The notes under the pieces are model-generated. The model ran no database searches. It was given only the letters and a program-made list of their open reading frames with translations, and had not been told where the DNA came from. DNA of 64,000 bases, from positions 8,138,001-8,202,000 of the forward strand of contig NZ_CP085173.1 of NCBI RefSeq assembly GCF_020616555.1, written 5' to 3'. A program made the translations under genes and the position numbers. Positions 41,472 to 51,360 of this stretch are shown here, in pieces. Within the stretch, counting starts at the first letter, position 1. Every line of letters starts with the position of its first letter. Source of the stretch: Streptomyces longhuiensis (GTDB taxonomy: Bacteria; Actinomycetota; Actinomycetes; Streptomycetales; Streptomycetaceae).

Positions 41472-42460
41472 GTGCGTTGGTCCGCAGAGAACTCAGCCTG
41501 CGCCGCCTGAAGCTGCCCCCGAACCCCAAGGTCCGCGTCGGGATCGCGATCTTCGTCTTCTTCGCGCTCCTCGCCCTGCTCGGCCCGTTCGTCGTGCAGA
41601 ACGTGATGGGCCTCTCGCCCAGCGACGTCGACACCTCGCAGGCCATGGAACTCCCCTCCGCCAAACACCTGTTGGGGACCACGGCCACCGGCGAGGACGT
41701 CTTCGCGCAGCTCGTCGTCGGCAGCAGGATCTCGCTGCTCGTCGGGCTCGTGGCCGGCGTCATCACCACCACGCTCTCCGTCCTCGTCGGGGTCGCGGGG
41801 GGTTATCTCGGCGGGCGGGCCGACTCCTTCCTGACCGCCGCCACCAACGTCTGCCTCGTCATCCCCGGCATGCCGCTGCTGATCATCGTGGCGAGCTATG
41901 TACAGGGGCGCGGCGGCTGGCTCACCGTGGCCCTGGTCATCGGGCTCACGGCCTGGCCGTGGGGTGCGCGGCAGAAGCGGGCGCAGACCCTGTCGCTCCG
42001 CCACCGGGACTTCGTGTCCGCGGCCGAGATGACGGGGGAGAGCAGGTGGGGCGTCATCACCCGCGAACTGATCCCCTCCCTCGCGCCGATCATCTCCGTG
42101 AGCTTCCTGGGCGCGGTCGTCGGCTCGATGTTCGCGGACGCCGGCCTCTCCTTCATGGGGCTCGGCAACATCAACATCACGAGCTGGGGCTCGATGCTCT
42201 ACTGGGCGCAGAACGGAGCTGCCCTGACCCGGGGCGCCTGGTGGTGGTTCGTGCCACCGGGCGCGTGCATCGCCCTGATCGGGGTCGCCGCGGGCCTGAT
42301 CAACTTCGGAATCGACGAAATATCCAATCCCCGGCTCCGCAAGCCCTCCAAGGAGGTACGCGCCCGGGCCCGCGCCGCCCGGCTGCACGCGGCCGCCGGC
42401 GGCTCCGCGGCCGAGGCCACGGCCGGGAAGCCCGCGCCCGTCCAGGAGGCCGCGTCATGA
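41468..42460 (+). CDS. ABC permease, DppC/OppC type
   Basis: A 330-residue inner-membrane permease with about six transmembrane helices and the EAA loop DFVSAAEMTGESRWGVITRE. The conserved LGTTATGEDVFAQLVVGSR segment precedes the core, as in OppC. The C-terminal 35 residues are an Ala-rich hydrophilic tail. Both ends overlap neighbours by ATGA, showing tight translational coupling within the importer operon. Confidence 0.92.
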   Translation: MSALVRRELSLRRLKLPPNPKVRVGIAIFVFFALLALLGPFVVQNVMGLSPSDVDTSQAMELPSAKHLLGTTATGEDVFAQLVVGSRISLLVGLVAGVITTTLSVLVGVAGGYLGGRADSFLTAATNVCLVIPGMPLLIIVASYVQGRGGWLTVALVIGLTAWPWGARQKRAQTLSLRHRDFVSAAEMTGESRWGVITRELIPSLAPIISVSFLGAVVGSMFADAGLSFMGLGNINITSWGSMLYWAQNGAALTRGAWWWFVPPGACIALIGVAAGLINFGIDEISNPRLRKPSKEVRARARAARLHAAAGGSAAEATAGKPAPVQEAAS

Positions 42461-43533
42461 ACAGCAGCGGCACACAGCACTCATCGATCTCGAAGCAGGA
42501 CACGGTTCGTCGAAGCGAGGACCGCACCCCCCTGCTCACCGTCCGTGGCCTCCACGTCGACTACTTCGACAAGGCGGACCCCGTACACGCCGTGAGCGGC
42601 GTCGACCTCGACCTGCTCCGCGGCGAGACCCTCGGCATCGTCGGGGAGAGCGGCTGCGGCAAGTCCACCCTCGTCACCGCCATCACCCGGCTGCAGCGGC
42701 CCCCGGCCGTCACGACCGCCGGCTCGGTCGTCTTCCACGGCCACGACGGCACCCAGAGCATCGACGTCCTGAGCCTGACCGAACGTCAACTGTCGGAGCT
42801 GCGCTGGGAGAACATCGCGGTCGTCTTCCAGAGTGCGATGAACGCCCTCAACCCCGTCCTGCGCCTGGGCAACCAGTTCGCCGACGTCCTCCGCCGCCAC
42901 GGTCGCCTGTCCAGGCGCGAGGCCTGGGAGCGGGCGGGAGAACTGCTCTCCATGGTCGGCATCCCCGCCGACCGGCTGCGCTCGTACGCCCACGAACTGT
43001 CCGGCGGCATGCGCCAGCGCGCCACGATCGCCCTCGCCCTCGCGTGCGAGCCCGACCTCGTCGTCATGGACGAGCCGACCACCGCCGTCGACGTGGTGAT
43101 GCAGCGCCAGATCCTGCGCCAAGTGTCCCGACTCAAGCGTGAGTTGGGGTTCTCCGTCGTGTTCATCACGCACGACCTGTCCCTGCTCATCGAGATCGCC
43201 GACCGGATCGCCGTCATGTACGCGGGCAAGGTCGTGGAGACGGGACCCGCGCGGCAGCTCTACACCGACCCGCAGCACCCGTACACCGAGGCACTCCGCG
43301 GCGCCTTCCCGCCCCTGCACGGGCCGCGCCGCGAGATCACCGGCATCCCCGGCTCCCCGCCCGGACTGCGCGCCCTGCCCACAGGATGCGCCTTCCACCC
43401 GCGCTGCGCCCGCCGCTTCGAACCCTGCGACAAGGCGACCCCGCAGCTCCTCGCCCTCGGCGCCGGCGAGGCCGCCTGCCATCTGCACCAGACCGTACGC
43501 GGCGAGGAGGACCACCATGCCCGCACCCGCTGA
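42457..43533 (+). CDS. ABC transporter ATPase, DppD/OppD type
   Basis: A 358-residue cassette ATPase. Walker A GESGCGKST, signature LSGGMRQRATIA, Walker B LVVMDEP and the C-terminal oligopeptide-transporter cysteine region (GCAFHPRCARRFEPC), which holds an iron-sulphur cluster in related proteins. A 25-residue polar N-terminal tail precedes the domain. ATG 42457 overlaps the upstream stop. It pairs with the next ATPase. Confidence 0.93.
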   Translation: MNSSGTQHSSISKQDTVRRSEDRTPLLTVRGLHVDYFDKADPVHAVSGVDLDLLRGETLGIVGESGCGKSTLVTAITRLQRPPAVTTAGSVVFHGHDGTQSIDVLSLTERQLSELRWENIAVVFQSAMNALNPVLRLGNQFADVLRRHGRLSRREAWERAGELLSMVGIPADRLRSYAHELSGGMRQRATIALALACEPDLVVMDEPTTAVDVVMQRQILRQVSRLKRELGFSVVFITHDLSLLIEIADRIAVMYAGKVVETGPARQLYTDPQHPYTEALRGAFPPLHGPRREITGIPGSPPGLRALPTGCAFHPRCARRFEPCDKATPQLLALGAGEAACHLHQTVRGEEDHHARTR

Positions 43534-44536
43534 ACCCGTCCTCGAAGCACGCGACGTCGTCAAGAGGTTCCCGCTGCACGGGCCCGGCGGGCACGGCAAG
43601 GAGGTGCACGCCGTCGAGCCGACCAGCCTCGCCCTGCACGCCGGCCGCATCACCGCACTCGTCGGCGAGAGCGGCAGCGGCAAGTCCACGCTCGCCCGCA
43701 TGCTCGCCCTCGCCTACCCGCCCACCGAGGGCGAGATCCGCCTCGACGGCGCACCCGTCAAGCAGGCCCGCACGGCCCGCGGCAAACGCGCGTACTACCG
43801 CCAGGTCCAGATGATCTTCCAGGACCCCTTCTCCTCGCTCAGCCCCGTGCACCGCCTGCGCTACATCCTCAGCCGCCCCCTCCAGCTGCACGGCCACGCC
43901 TCCGGGCGCGCGGAGCTCGAACAGCAGATCCTCGACCTCCTGAACCGCGTCAACCTCACCCCCGCCGACCAGTTCATCGACAAGTTCCCGCACGAGCTGT
44001 CCGGCGGCCAGCGCCAGCGCGTCGCCATCGCCCGCGCCCTGGCCGCGCGCCCCAAGGTCCTCCTCGGCGACGAGCCCGTCTCGATGCTCGACGTTTCGAT
44101 CCGCCTCGACATCCTGAACCTCCTCGGCACGCTCCGCGACGACGACGGCCTCGCGATCCTCTACATCACCCACGACATCGCGGGCGCCCGCTACTTCGCC
44201 GACGAGATCAAGGTCCTCTACGCGGGCCAGCTCGTGGAGTCGGGGCCCGCCGACGCCGTCGTGGAACAGCCCAGGCACCCGTACACCCGGCTCCTCCTGG
44301 AGTCCGCGCCCGACCCCGAGCGCGACGGCGGGCTGCTCGACGAGCCCGAGGTGGTCGACGACGAGGAGACCCTCGGCGAGCCGCCGAGCCTGGTCGACCC
44401 GCCCACGGGCTGCCGCTTCCACCCGCGCTGCCCCCTCGCGAAACCCGTGTGCGCCACGGCGTTCCCGCCGCGCACACATTTCGACGACGGACAGTGGGTG
44501 CACTGCTGGAGCTACGACGAGGAGAACTACCGATGA
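43517..44536 (+). CDS. ABC transporter ATPase, DppF/OppF type
   Basis: A 339-residue cassette ATPase. Walker [11 protein letters not shown]-loop [12 protein letters not shown], signature [13 protein letters not shown], Walker [13 protein letters not shown], and the C-terminal [14 protein letters not shown] cysteine motif. It completes the heterodimeric ATPase of the importer. The start overlaps the preceding gene by 17 bases and its stop overlaps the GH29 start (ATGATGA), so the glycosidase is translated with the transporter. Confidence 0.93.
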   Translation: MPAPAEPVLEARDVVKRFPLHGPGGHGKEVHAVEPTSLALHAGRITALVGESGSGKSTLARMLALAYPPTEGEIRLDGAPVKQARTARGKRAYYRQVQMIFQDPFSSLSPVHRLRYILSRPLQLHGHASGRAELEQQILDLLNRVNLTPADQFIDKFPHELSGGQRQRVAIARALAARPKVLLGDEPVSMLDVSIRLDILNLLGTLRDDDGLAILYITHDIAGARYFADEIKVLYAGQLVESGPADAVVEQPRHPYTRLLLESAPDPERDGGLLDEPEVVDDEETLGEPPSLVDPPTGCRFHPRCPLAKPVCATAFPPRTHFDDGQWVHCWSYDEENYR

Positions 44537-45804
44537 TGCAGCCCTGGTTCACGGACGGAAAGCTCGGCATCTTCCTGCACTGGGGGATCTACAGCGTCGA
44601 CGGCGTCGCCGAGTCCTGGTCCTTCTTCAACGGACAGGTCCCGTACGACACCTACATGGCACAGCTCGACGGCTTCGACGCCCAGAAGTGGGACCCCGAC
44701 GCCTGGGCCGACCTGTTCGTCGAGGCCGGCGCCACGTACGCGGTCCTCACCGCCAAGCACCACGACGGGGTCGCCCTGTGGGACACACAGGCCAACGACC
44801 TGTCCGTCGTCAAGCGCACCCCGGCCGCACGCGACCTCATCACCCCCTATGTGGACGCGCTGCGCCGCCGTGGTCTCAAGGTCGGCCTCTACTACTCGCA
44901 CCTCGACTGGTCCCACCCGGACTACGCCACGGTCCGGCCGGACGGGCAGACCCCCGACGACGCAGCCGACCGCGGCAACCCCTACTCGATGCCCGCCGTC
45001 GGTGACGAGTCCCCGGAGCGCTGGGACGCCTTCCTCGCCTTCCACCGCGCCCAGGTCCGCGAGCTCCTCGGGCTCTTCCAGCCGGACCTGCTCTGGTTCG
45101 ACGGCGAGTGGGAGCGCAGCCCCGAACAGTGGCGCATGACGGAACTCGCCGCACTCATCAAGGAGTTGAGCCCCCACACCGTCGTCAACGGACGCCTCAC
45201 CGGACACGGCGACTACGCGACGCCCGAGCAGGGCGTGCCCGTCGAACCGCCGAAGGGCCCCTGGGAGCTCTGCCTCACCGTCAACGACTCGTGGGGCTAC
45301 CAGCCGCAGGACGACCATCACAAGTCGCCCCGTCAGCTGGTCCGCGTCTTCGCCGAGACCGTCGGCGGCGGAGGAAACCTCCTCCTCGCCGTGGGCCCGA
45401 AGGCCGACGGCACGATCCCGCCCGTGCAGGCCGAGCGCCTCGAAGCGCTCGGCGAATGGATCGCCGAACACCGGCCCGCCGTCCGCGACACCGTGCGCGG
45501 CCTGCCCCACGGCCACTTCTACGGCCCCTCCACCCTCTCCGCCGACCGCCGCACCCTCTACCTGTTCCTCTTCGACCGGCCCAACGAGTACGTCGTCCTG
45601 CGCGGCGTCCGCAACACCGTCCGCTCGGCGCGGGTCCTCGGGACGGGCACGGACGTCCGCCACGAGCGCGTCGGCGGGCTCGGCGAGGTCCCCGGCTGGG
45701 AGTACCTGTACATCGACGACGACCAGCTCGACCCCCTGTGCACGGTCGTCGCCCTCGAACTCGACGGCGAACTCGACCTGTACCGCGAACACACCCGCGA
45801 CTGA
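44533..45804 (+). CDS. Alpha-L-fucosidase, GH29
   Basis: A 423-residue GH29 enzyme. GIFLHWGIYSV at the N-terminus and the nucleophile region LLWFDGEWE with Asp190 are diagnostic. No signal peptide, so it acts on imported glycans. It would remove alpha-linked fucose, for example core or antennal fucose of N-glycans, in keeping with the adjoining importer and GH85/GH5 genes. The TIM barrel is followed by a small C-terminal beta domain. Two adjacent ATG codons (44533, 44536) could each be used. Confidence 0.92.
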   Translation: MMQPWFTDGKLGIFLHWGIYSVDGVAESWSFFNGQVPYDTYMAQLDGFDAQKWDPDAWADLFVEAGATYAVLTAKHHDGVALWDTQANDLSVVKRTPAARDLITPYVDALRRRGLKVGLYYSHLDWSHPDYATVRPDGQTPDDAADRGNPYSMPAVGDESPERWDAFLAFHRAQVRELLGLFQPDLLWFDGEWERSPEQWRMTELAALIKELSPHTVVNGRLTGHGDYATPEQGVPVEPPKGPWELCLTVNDSWGYQPQDDHHKSPRQLVRVFAETVGGGGNLLLAVGPKADGTIPPVQAERLEALGEWIAEHRPAVRDTVRGLPHGHFYGPSTLSADRRTLYLFLFDRPNEYVVLRGVRNTVRSARVLGTGTDVRHERVGGLGEVPGWEYLYIDDDQLDPLCTVVALELDGELDLYREHTRD

Positions 45805-45867
45805 CCCCCCTGGACTCCACCCCCCTCGACCGACCGACACAGACACCGATCTCGGAGGCAGAGCCCC

Positions 45868-48252
45868 ATGACAGCCCGAAGAGCCGTGCACGCCTGTTCC
45901 GTCGCCACGCTGCTCGTCGCCGCGTCCGCCGCGGCGGTGCCGCCCGTATCGGCGCACACGACGGACCGGCCCCTGCCCGTCGTCTCGCCGACCCCGCAGC
46001 ACATGACCCGCGCCGGCGCGGACATCGCCCTCCCTTCGCGCGCCGAACTCGTCGTGGACGACACCACCGACAAGCCGGCCCGCGACCTCCTCACCGCCAC
46101 CCTGCGCGCCCACGGAGTCCGCCACGTCGACGTCCGTACCAAGGCGTCGGGGCACGCGCCCCTGACCGTGCTCCTCGGCCCGGCCGCCCGCTCCGACGTG
46201 GCCGAGGCGCTGCGCGGCACCGACGTCCCCACCCAGGACGAGGGCTACGCCGTGCGCGTGGCGGGACGCACCGTGGCGCTCGGCGGCACCGACGCGACCG
46301 GCCAGTTCTACGCGGCCCAGACGTTCCAGCAGCTCGTCGCCAAGGGGAAGATCGCCGGGGCGTCCGTCTCCGACTTCCCGTCCATGCGGCTGCGCGGCTC
46401 CATCGAGGGCTTCTACGGACCGCCCTGGACGAAGGCGGAGCGCCTGGACCAGATGGACTTCCTCGGCGAGGTCAAGTCCAACACCTACGTGTACGCGCCC
46501 AAGGACGACCCGTACCACCGCGACAAGTGGCGCGAGCCGTACCCGGCGGACAAGCTCGCCGAGCTCGGCACGCTCGTCGACCGGGCCCGCGCCAACCACG
46601 TCCGCTTCACCTTCGCCGTGTCGCCCGGCGGCTCGGTCTGCTACTCGGACCCGGCCGACGTGAAGGCCCTCACCGCGAAGCTCCAGGCGCTCTACGACCT
46701 GGGCGTGCGCTCGTTCTCGGTGCCGCTCGACGACATCAGCTACACCAAGTGGAACTGCGACGCCGACCAGCAGAAGTTCGGCGCCCCGGGGCGCGGCCCC
46801 GCCGCGAAGGCCCAGGTCGGTCTGCTCAACACCGTCCAGCAGGACTTCATCGCCACCCACGACGGCGCCAACCCGCTCCAGATGGTGCCCACCGAGTACG
46901 GCGACCTCACCGACACCGCGTACAAGCAGGAGCTCCGCGGGAACCTCGACAAGAACATCGAGGTGATGTGGACCGGCACGGACGTCGTCCCGCCGGAGAT
47001 CACCAACGACCAGGCGCAGAAGGCGTCCGAGCTGTTCGGACGCAAGGTGTTCGTCTGGGACAACTACCCGGTCAACGACTTCGGCCGGACCTCGGGACGC
47101 CTCCTGCTCGCCCCCTACGACAAGCGTGAGCCCGGCCTGTCCGAGCACCTCAGCGGCCTCGTCTCCAACCCGATGAACCAGGAGGCGGCCAGCAAGCTCG
47201 CCGTCTTCACCATGTCCGACTTCTCATGGAACGACCGCGGCTACGACCGCACCCGCTCCGCCCGTCAGTCCGCGCTGCACCTGGCCGGCGGGGACCCGCG
47301 CGTCGCCGACGCCGTACAGACCTTCGTCGACCTCAACCACATGGCACCGACGTTCGGCGCCAAGCCGTGGCAGCCGCAGTCGCCGATCCTCAGCGCGCAG
47401 CTCGAGAAGTTCTGGAAGGCGTACGAGAGCGACCCGACGGCCGCGATCCGCGCCTTCACTCCGACCGCGACGAACATCGGGCGCCTTCCTGCCGTCCTCC
47501 GTGCCGGCGTGCCCGACCAGCAGTTCCTGCACGACGCCGGGCCCTGGCTGGACTCCACCGCGCTGTGGGGCAAGGCCCTCGGGCACGGTCTCGCCGCGCT
47601 GAAGGCCATCGACGCCCATGACGCGGACAAGGCGGCCGGCGAGCGCGCCGCGATGGAGAAGGCGGCCGACGCCGCCTCGCACATCACCATCGACCCGGCC
47701 GAGCACCACCAGCCCGGACCCGTGAAGATCGCCGACCCGTTCCTCGGCGACTTCGTCAGCCAGGTCCAGGACCTGCACGACGCCTCGAAGGGCCTCGAGC
47801 CGCTGCGGCAGCTCGCCCTGAACAAGGACACGAAGCAGAGCTCGGACTACGGCTCGGACGGCGCGTTCCCGTACGGCGCGGCCAAGGCGGCCGACGGCGA
47901 CCGCTTCAACTTCTCGACCACCAGCGGCAAGGAGGCACAGCCCTGGTGGCAGGTCGACCTCGGCTCCGTCGCCGACCTGGAGCGCGTCGACGTCTACAAC
48001 CGCAGCGACTGCTGCGCGGACCGCACCAAGGACTACTACGTCCTGGTCTCCGACGAGCCCTTCACCGGCACCCTCGCCGACCAGCTGACCAAGCCCGGCG
48101 TGTGGTCCCACCACGAGACCGCGCAGGCCGGCGGCCCGACGGCGATCCCGGTGACGGCACACGGCCGCTACGTGCGGGTGTGGCTGGCGAGCGAGAAGCC
48201 CGTCGAGCTGAACATGGCGGAGGTCGAGGTGTACGGCAGGGCGCGGGGCTGA
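45868..48252 (+). CDS. Secreted GH84 beta-N-acetylglucosaminidase/hyaluronidase-like enzyme
   Basis: A 794-residue exported enzyme with a typical signal peptide. An N-terminal GH20b-like domain is followed by the GH84 barrel (RGSIEGFYGPPW near 176; the catalytic Asp pair Asp288-Asp289 in PLDDISY), a helical region, and a C-terminal F5/8-type (CBM32-like) sugar-binding domain at about 655-790. GH84 enzymes remove beta-linked GlcNAc by substrate-assisted catalysis. It is the only clearly secreted glycosidase of the N-glycan locus and could trim antennae outside the cell. AGGCAGAG stands just before the ATG. Its stop lies one base from the stop of the convergent NACHT gene. Confidence 0.92.
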   Translation: MTARRAVHACSVATLLVAASAAAVPPVSAHTTDRPLPVVSPTPQHMTRAGADIALPSRAELVVDDTTDKPARDLLTATLRAHGVRHVDVRTKASGHAPLTVLLGPAARSDVAEALRGTDVPTQDEGYAVRVAGRTVALGGTDATGQFYAAQTFQQLVAKGKIAGASVSDFPSMRLRGSIEGFYGPPWTKAERLDQMDFLGEVKSNTYVYAPKDDPYHRDKWREPYPADKLAELGTLVDRARANHVRFTFAVSPGGSVCYSDPADVKALTAKLQALYDLGVRSFSVPLDDISYTKWNCDADQQKFGAPGRGPAAKAQVGLLNTVQQDFIATHDGANPLQMVPTEYGDLTDTAYKQELRGNLDKNIEVMWTGTDVVPPEITNDQAQKASELFGRKVFVWDNYPVNDFGRTSGRLLLAPYDKREPGLSEHLSGLVSNPMNQEAASKLAVFTMSDFSWNDRGYDRTRSARQSALHLAGGDPRVADAVQTFVDLNHMAPTFGAKPWQPQSPILSAQLEKFWKAYESDPTAAIRAFTPTATNIGRLPAVLRAGVPDQQFLHDAGPWLDSTALWGKALGHGLAALKAIDAHDADKAAGERAAMEKAADAASHITIDPAEHHQPGPVKIADPFLGDFVSQVQDLHDASKGLEPLRQLALNKDTKQSSDYGSDGAFPYGAAKAADGDRFNFSTTSGKEAQPWWQVDLGSVADLERVDVYNRSDCCADRTKDYYVLVSDEPFTGTLADQLTKPGVWSHHETAQAGGPTAIPVTAHGRYVRVWLASEKPVELNMAEVEVYGRARG

Positions 48253-48253
48253 C

Positions 48254-51235
48254 CTACCGCGTGAACGAGTAGATCTCGCTCCGCAGGTCCGCCGGCAGCC
48301 GCGCGTCGTCCCGTCCCGCGACGGTGGCGAGCAGCGCGGCGACGCGATGGACGTGGCTGCCCGGCAGGGCCTCCATGCCGCGCAGCACCCGGCGGTACGT
48401 CAACTCCAGCTCGGCGTCGGTCAGTTCCACCCCACCGCTGAGCAGAAGATGCAGCAGGTCGTGCGCGAGCGAGGTGGCCGGCTCCCCTTCCGTGGCCACG
48501 AACGTGGTCACGGAAGGGCCCAGCCACGCGAACACCGGGTCCATGACGTGTCGCACGAGGGAGTCGTTCGTCCCGCCGGACACCTCCATCTTGTGCCAGA
48601 TCTCGTCCCAGTAGGGCCGGGACCAGCCGGGCCCGCCGTGCCCGCGGGGATAGCGGTAGAGCCAGTTCGCGTCGACAGGGTCCGGCGGAGAGGGCGCGCC
48701 GTACCGCGGCGCGACGTCGAGCGTGCGGCGGCCGTCGGCGTCCCAGGACCGGTGCAGGGTCATCGACAGGGCGAAGTCCGTCCACTGCTCCTCGTTGAGC
48801 GCCGAACGCCACAACAGGGCGTGGCGGTGCCAGGCGCTGACCGGGTTCGCCGAGCCGGGGAACAGCTCGGCGGCCGTGGTGCCGCCCGTCAGCAGCAGGA
48901 TGACCAGGACGAGATTGGCGCCGTAGAGGCCGTGCCGCGACGCGACCCTCAGTGTCGCGGGCCGGTAGGCGGGGTGCTGGTCACCGGTGCGGGTCTCGTG
49001 CTGGTCGAGCACGCGGATCAGGACGCGGCTGAGCCGCTCCCGCTCGCCCGGCTCCATCCGCGCCGCCATCGCGCCGGCGAACCGCAGCATCTGGCGCCCG
49101 GACAGGGGCGCGTACGAGAGCAGCGCGTACGCCAGGTCGTCGTCCACGCGCTGGTCGCCGAGGGCGAGGGCGGGCCGGTTCTGCACGAGCGCGCTCAGCA
49201 CGTGCAGCGCGAGCCGCACCGCCAGATACTCGCCGAACGTGGCGTGCAGGAACTCGTACGTCGCGAGGACGTGGCCGTCGCGCACCGACTGGGCGCGCTG
49301 CACGAAGTAGAACCGGCCGAGCGCGACCTCGGCGGCGCCGAGCGGCGTGCGGAATCCGGAGGCCCCGGGGGACGAGCGCCCCAGGAGCGCGGCCAGGTCC
49401 TCGTCGAGCTCGGCCGCCGAGACCCACTGGCGGCGGCGGTTGAGCTGGGCGAACGCGACCAGCGACAGGCGCTGCATCTCCAGCTCGGCGCGCTCGCGCA
49501 GGAGGCCGTCGGACGCCATGTCCGCGCTCGTCTTGCCGACTTCACGGCGCGCGAAGGAGAAGAGGAGCTCCTCGTACAGATCGGCCTCGTCCAGCGGTTC
49601 CCCGCCGTCGCGCTGCAGGCCGTTGCCCGCCACGTCGTACAGGGCGAGCATCGTCAGGAGCAGCGGCTGCGCCGTGAGTGCCGCGTGCCGCGACACCACC
49701 TCCCACGACAGCGGACGCAGGCCCCTCGCCGTGAACCCGGCCGCGTTGGCGTCGTTCCACACCGCGAGCCACTGCTGGATCTGCGCGGCGCGGAACGGTT
49801 CGAGGCGCAGCGCCACCATGCCGTCGGGGTAGCGCGCGCGGTCGGCGACGGACGTGCGGCTGGTCACCAGGGCCAGCAGCGGACGGCCCTGTTCCGCCTC
49901 GCGCTCCTGGAAGCGGGCCACCCGGACCAGGAAGTCGTTGTGGTGCACCCCGGTCGTCTGCAGCAACTCGTCGAACCCGTCGAGCAGGAGCACCGGGACC
50001 GCGCCGCCGGCCGAGCGGACCAGCTCGGGCCACGTGACGCGCTCGCCGGTCGCGGCCCGCACCGCCTGCTCGATCTGCTCCTGGAGATCGTCCTCGGCGC
50101 GCACGTCGCGCAGCGGCACCCGCACCGGCAGGAACCCGGCCGCGGGGAGCCGCGCCGCGAGCACCCGGGTCAGGACGGACTTGCCCGCGCCGGGCTGCCC
50201 GAGCACCAGCAGCGGAGTCCGCTCCTGCCCCGCCGAGGTCAGCGCCCCGGCGAGATACCGGGTCAGGTCCTCGCGCACCGGGGCCCGTTCCCACCACGCC
50301 TCGTCCGCCGGCCCGTGCTGCCCGGCCACCGGCCGTACCCGGAAGTCCGGATCCAGATACATCTCCTCCAGGGCCGGCACGCGGATGCCGTCGGGCGCCG
50401 ACGCCGCGTCAAGGACCGGACGGGAGAGCGCCGCCTCGTGGGAGCGGGCCAGGGCGGCGGCGACATCCACGGGCGGCCGCGCGTGCGACGCCGTACCGGC
50501 CAGCAGCGACTCGATTCCCGCGAGGGCCCGCTGCACACCGGCCCGCGTCGCCCGGTGCTCGGTCAGCGTCGCCCAGAACCCGAACTCAGGCGCCTGCTGG
50601 GCTAGTTGGGCGTACAGGCTGTCGTAGTGGACGCATGCCGCACCAGGCAGCGCACCCGTCAGGGCCCGCTCCGCCGCGTCCCGCCCCGCCGGTGTGAGCG
50701 TGTCCCACACCGCGAGGCCCGCCACGAACCGCAGGAAGCGCCCGGACAGAGCCGTGTACCAGCCGAGGAGTTCTCGCGCCACGTCCTCCGGCGCGAGGTG
50801 CGGTGCCGGGAACGGCGCGTCCACCGCGGCGAGGGCCCGCGCGAATCCGGCGTCCGGCTCCCCGGCCCCGACCAGCGACAACTGGTCGCCACGGGTGATG
50901 CGCACCGCGTCGAGGGAGAACGGAAGGTCCTGCTCCGCGAGCGCCTCGAACCAGCCGAGGACCACGACGACCGTGTGCGCGGCCCGCAGCAACTCACCCC
51001 GCTCCACCCGCCCGTCCGCCGCCCCGAGCCGCGCCCCGACCCCGCGCACCGCGTCACGGCCGAGCCCCAGGATCCGGCCCCGCGCGTCCGCGATACGGAG
51101 GAATCCGTCGCTCACGCCACCCGTCGCCACGGCCAGCACCCCGCCGAGCGACCGGTCGAGCGCCGCGAGGCGCGGCGGATCCGCGCCGAGCAGTACCAAC
51201 GCGTCCGACAACGACAGCAGCCTGCGCGAACCCAC
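48254..51235 (-). CDS. NACHT NTPase with N-terminal helical (NNH) domain
   Basis: A 993-residue STAND NTPase. Residues 1-250 are a helical NNH-type domain (RRLLSLSDALVLLGAD, LAVATGGVSDGFL), found at the head of many Streptomyces NACHT proteins. The NACHT core has Walker A GQPGAGKS (346-353), Walker B LLLDGFDELL (416-425) and VTSR as sensor. A winged-helix/superhelical region follows, then a hydrophobic segment near residue 800 (LVLVILLLTGG), and a C-terminal region of unknown fold. Such proteins resemble phage-defence and signalling NLRs. GTG 51235 is chosen; the ATG 14 bases upstream is out of frame. Confidence 0.85.
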   Translation of the reverse strand: MGSRRLLSLSDALVLLGADPPRLAALDRSLGGVLAVATGGVSDGFLRIADARGRILGLGRDAVRGVGARLGAADGRVERGELLRAAHTVVVVLGWFEALAEQDLPFSLDAVRITRGDQLSLVGAGEPDAGFARALAAVDAPFPAPHLAPEDVARELLGWYTALSGRFLRFVAGLAVWDTLTPAGRDAAERALTGALPGAACVHYDSLYAQLAQQAPEFGFWATLTEHRATRAGVQRALAGIESLLAGTASHARPPVDVAAALARSHEAALSRPVLDAASAPDGIRVPALEEMYLDPDFRVRPVAGQHGPADEAWWERAPVREDLTRYLAGALTSAGQERTPLLVLGQPGAGKSVLTRVLAARLPAAGFLPVRVPLRDVRAEDDLQEQIEQAVRAATGERVTWPELVRSAGGAVPVLLLDGFDELLQTTGVHHNDFLVRVARFQEREAEQGRPLLALVTSRTSVADRARYPDGMVALRLEPFRAAQIQQWLAVWNDANAAGFTARGLRPLSWEVVSRHAALTAQPLLLTMLALYDVAGNGLQRDGGEPLDEADLYEELLFSFARREVGKTSADMASDGLLRERAELEMQRLSLVAFAQLNRRRQWVSAAELDEDLAALLGRSSPGASGFRTPLGAAEVALGRFYFVQRAQSVRDGHVLATYEFLHATFGEYLAVRLALHVLSALVQNRPALALGDQRVDDDLAYALLSYAPLSGRQMLRFAGAMAARMEPGERERLSRVLIRVLDQHETRTGDQHPAYRPATLRVASRHGLYGANLVLVILLLTGGTTAAELFPGSANPVSAWHRHALLWRSALNEEQWTDFALSMTLHRSWDADGRRTLDVAPRYGAPSPPDPVDANWLYRYPRGHGGPGWSRPYWDEIWHKMEVSGGTNDSLVRHVMDPVFAWLGPSVTTFVATEGEPATSLAHDLLHLLLSGGVELTDAELELTYRRVLRGMEALPGSHVHRVAALLATVAGRDDARLPADLRSEIYSFTR

Positions 51236-51360
51236 CCGAACCCCCCATGGATCATGTGCGGACGGCGGCCACTCTGCCAGGACACGAGGTCGGGGTCCAT
51301 CGAGCACGGTCCGTGAGCTGGGCGACACCGAGTGCGCGCCGTTCCCCCGAATGGCTTACC

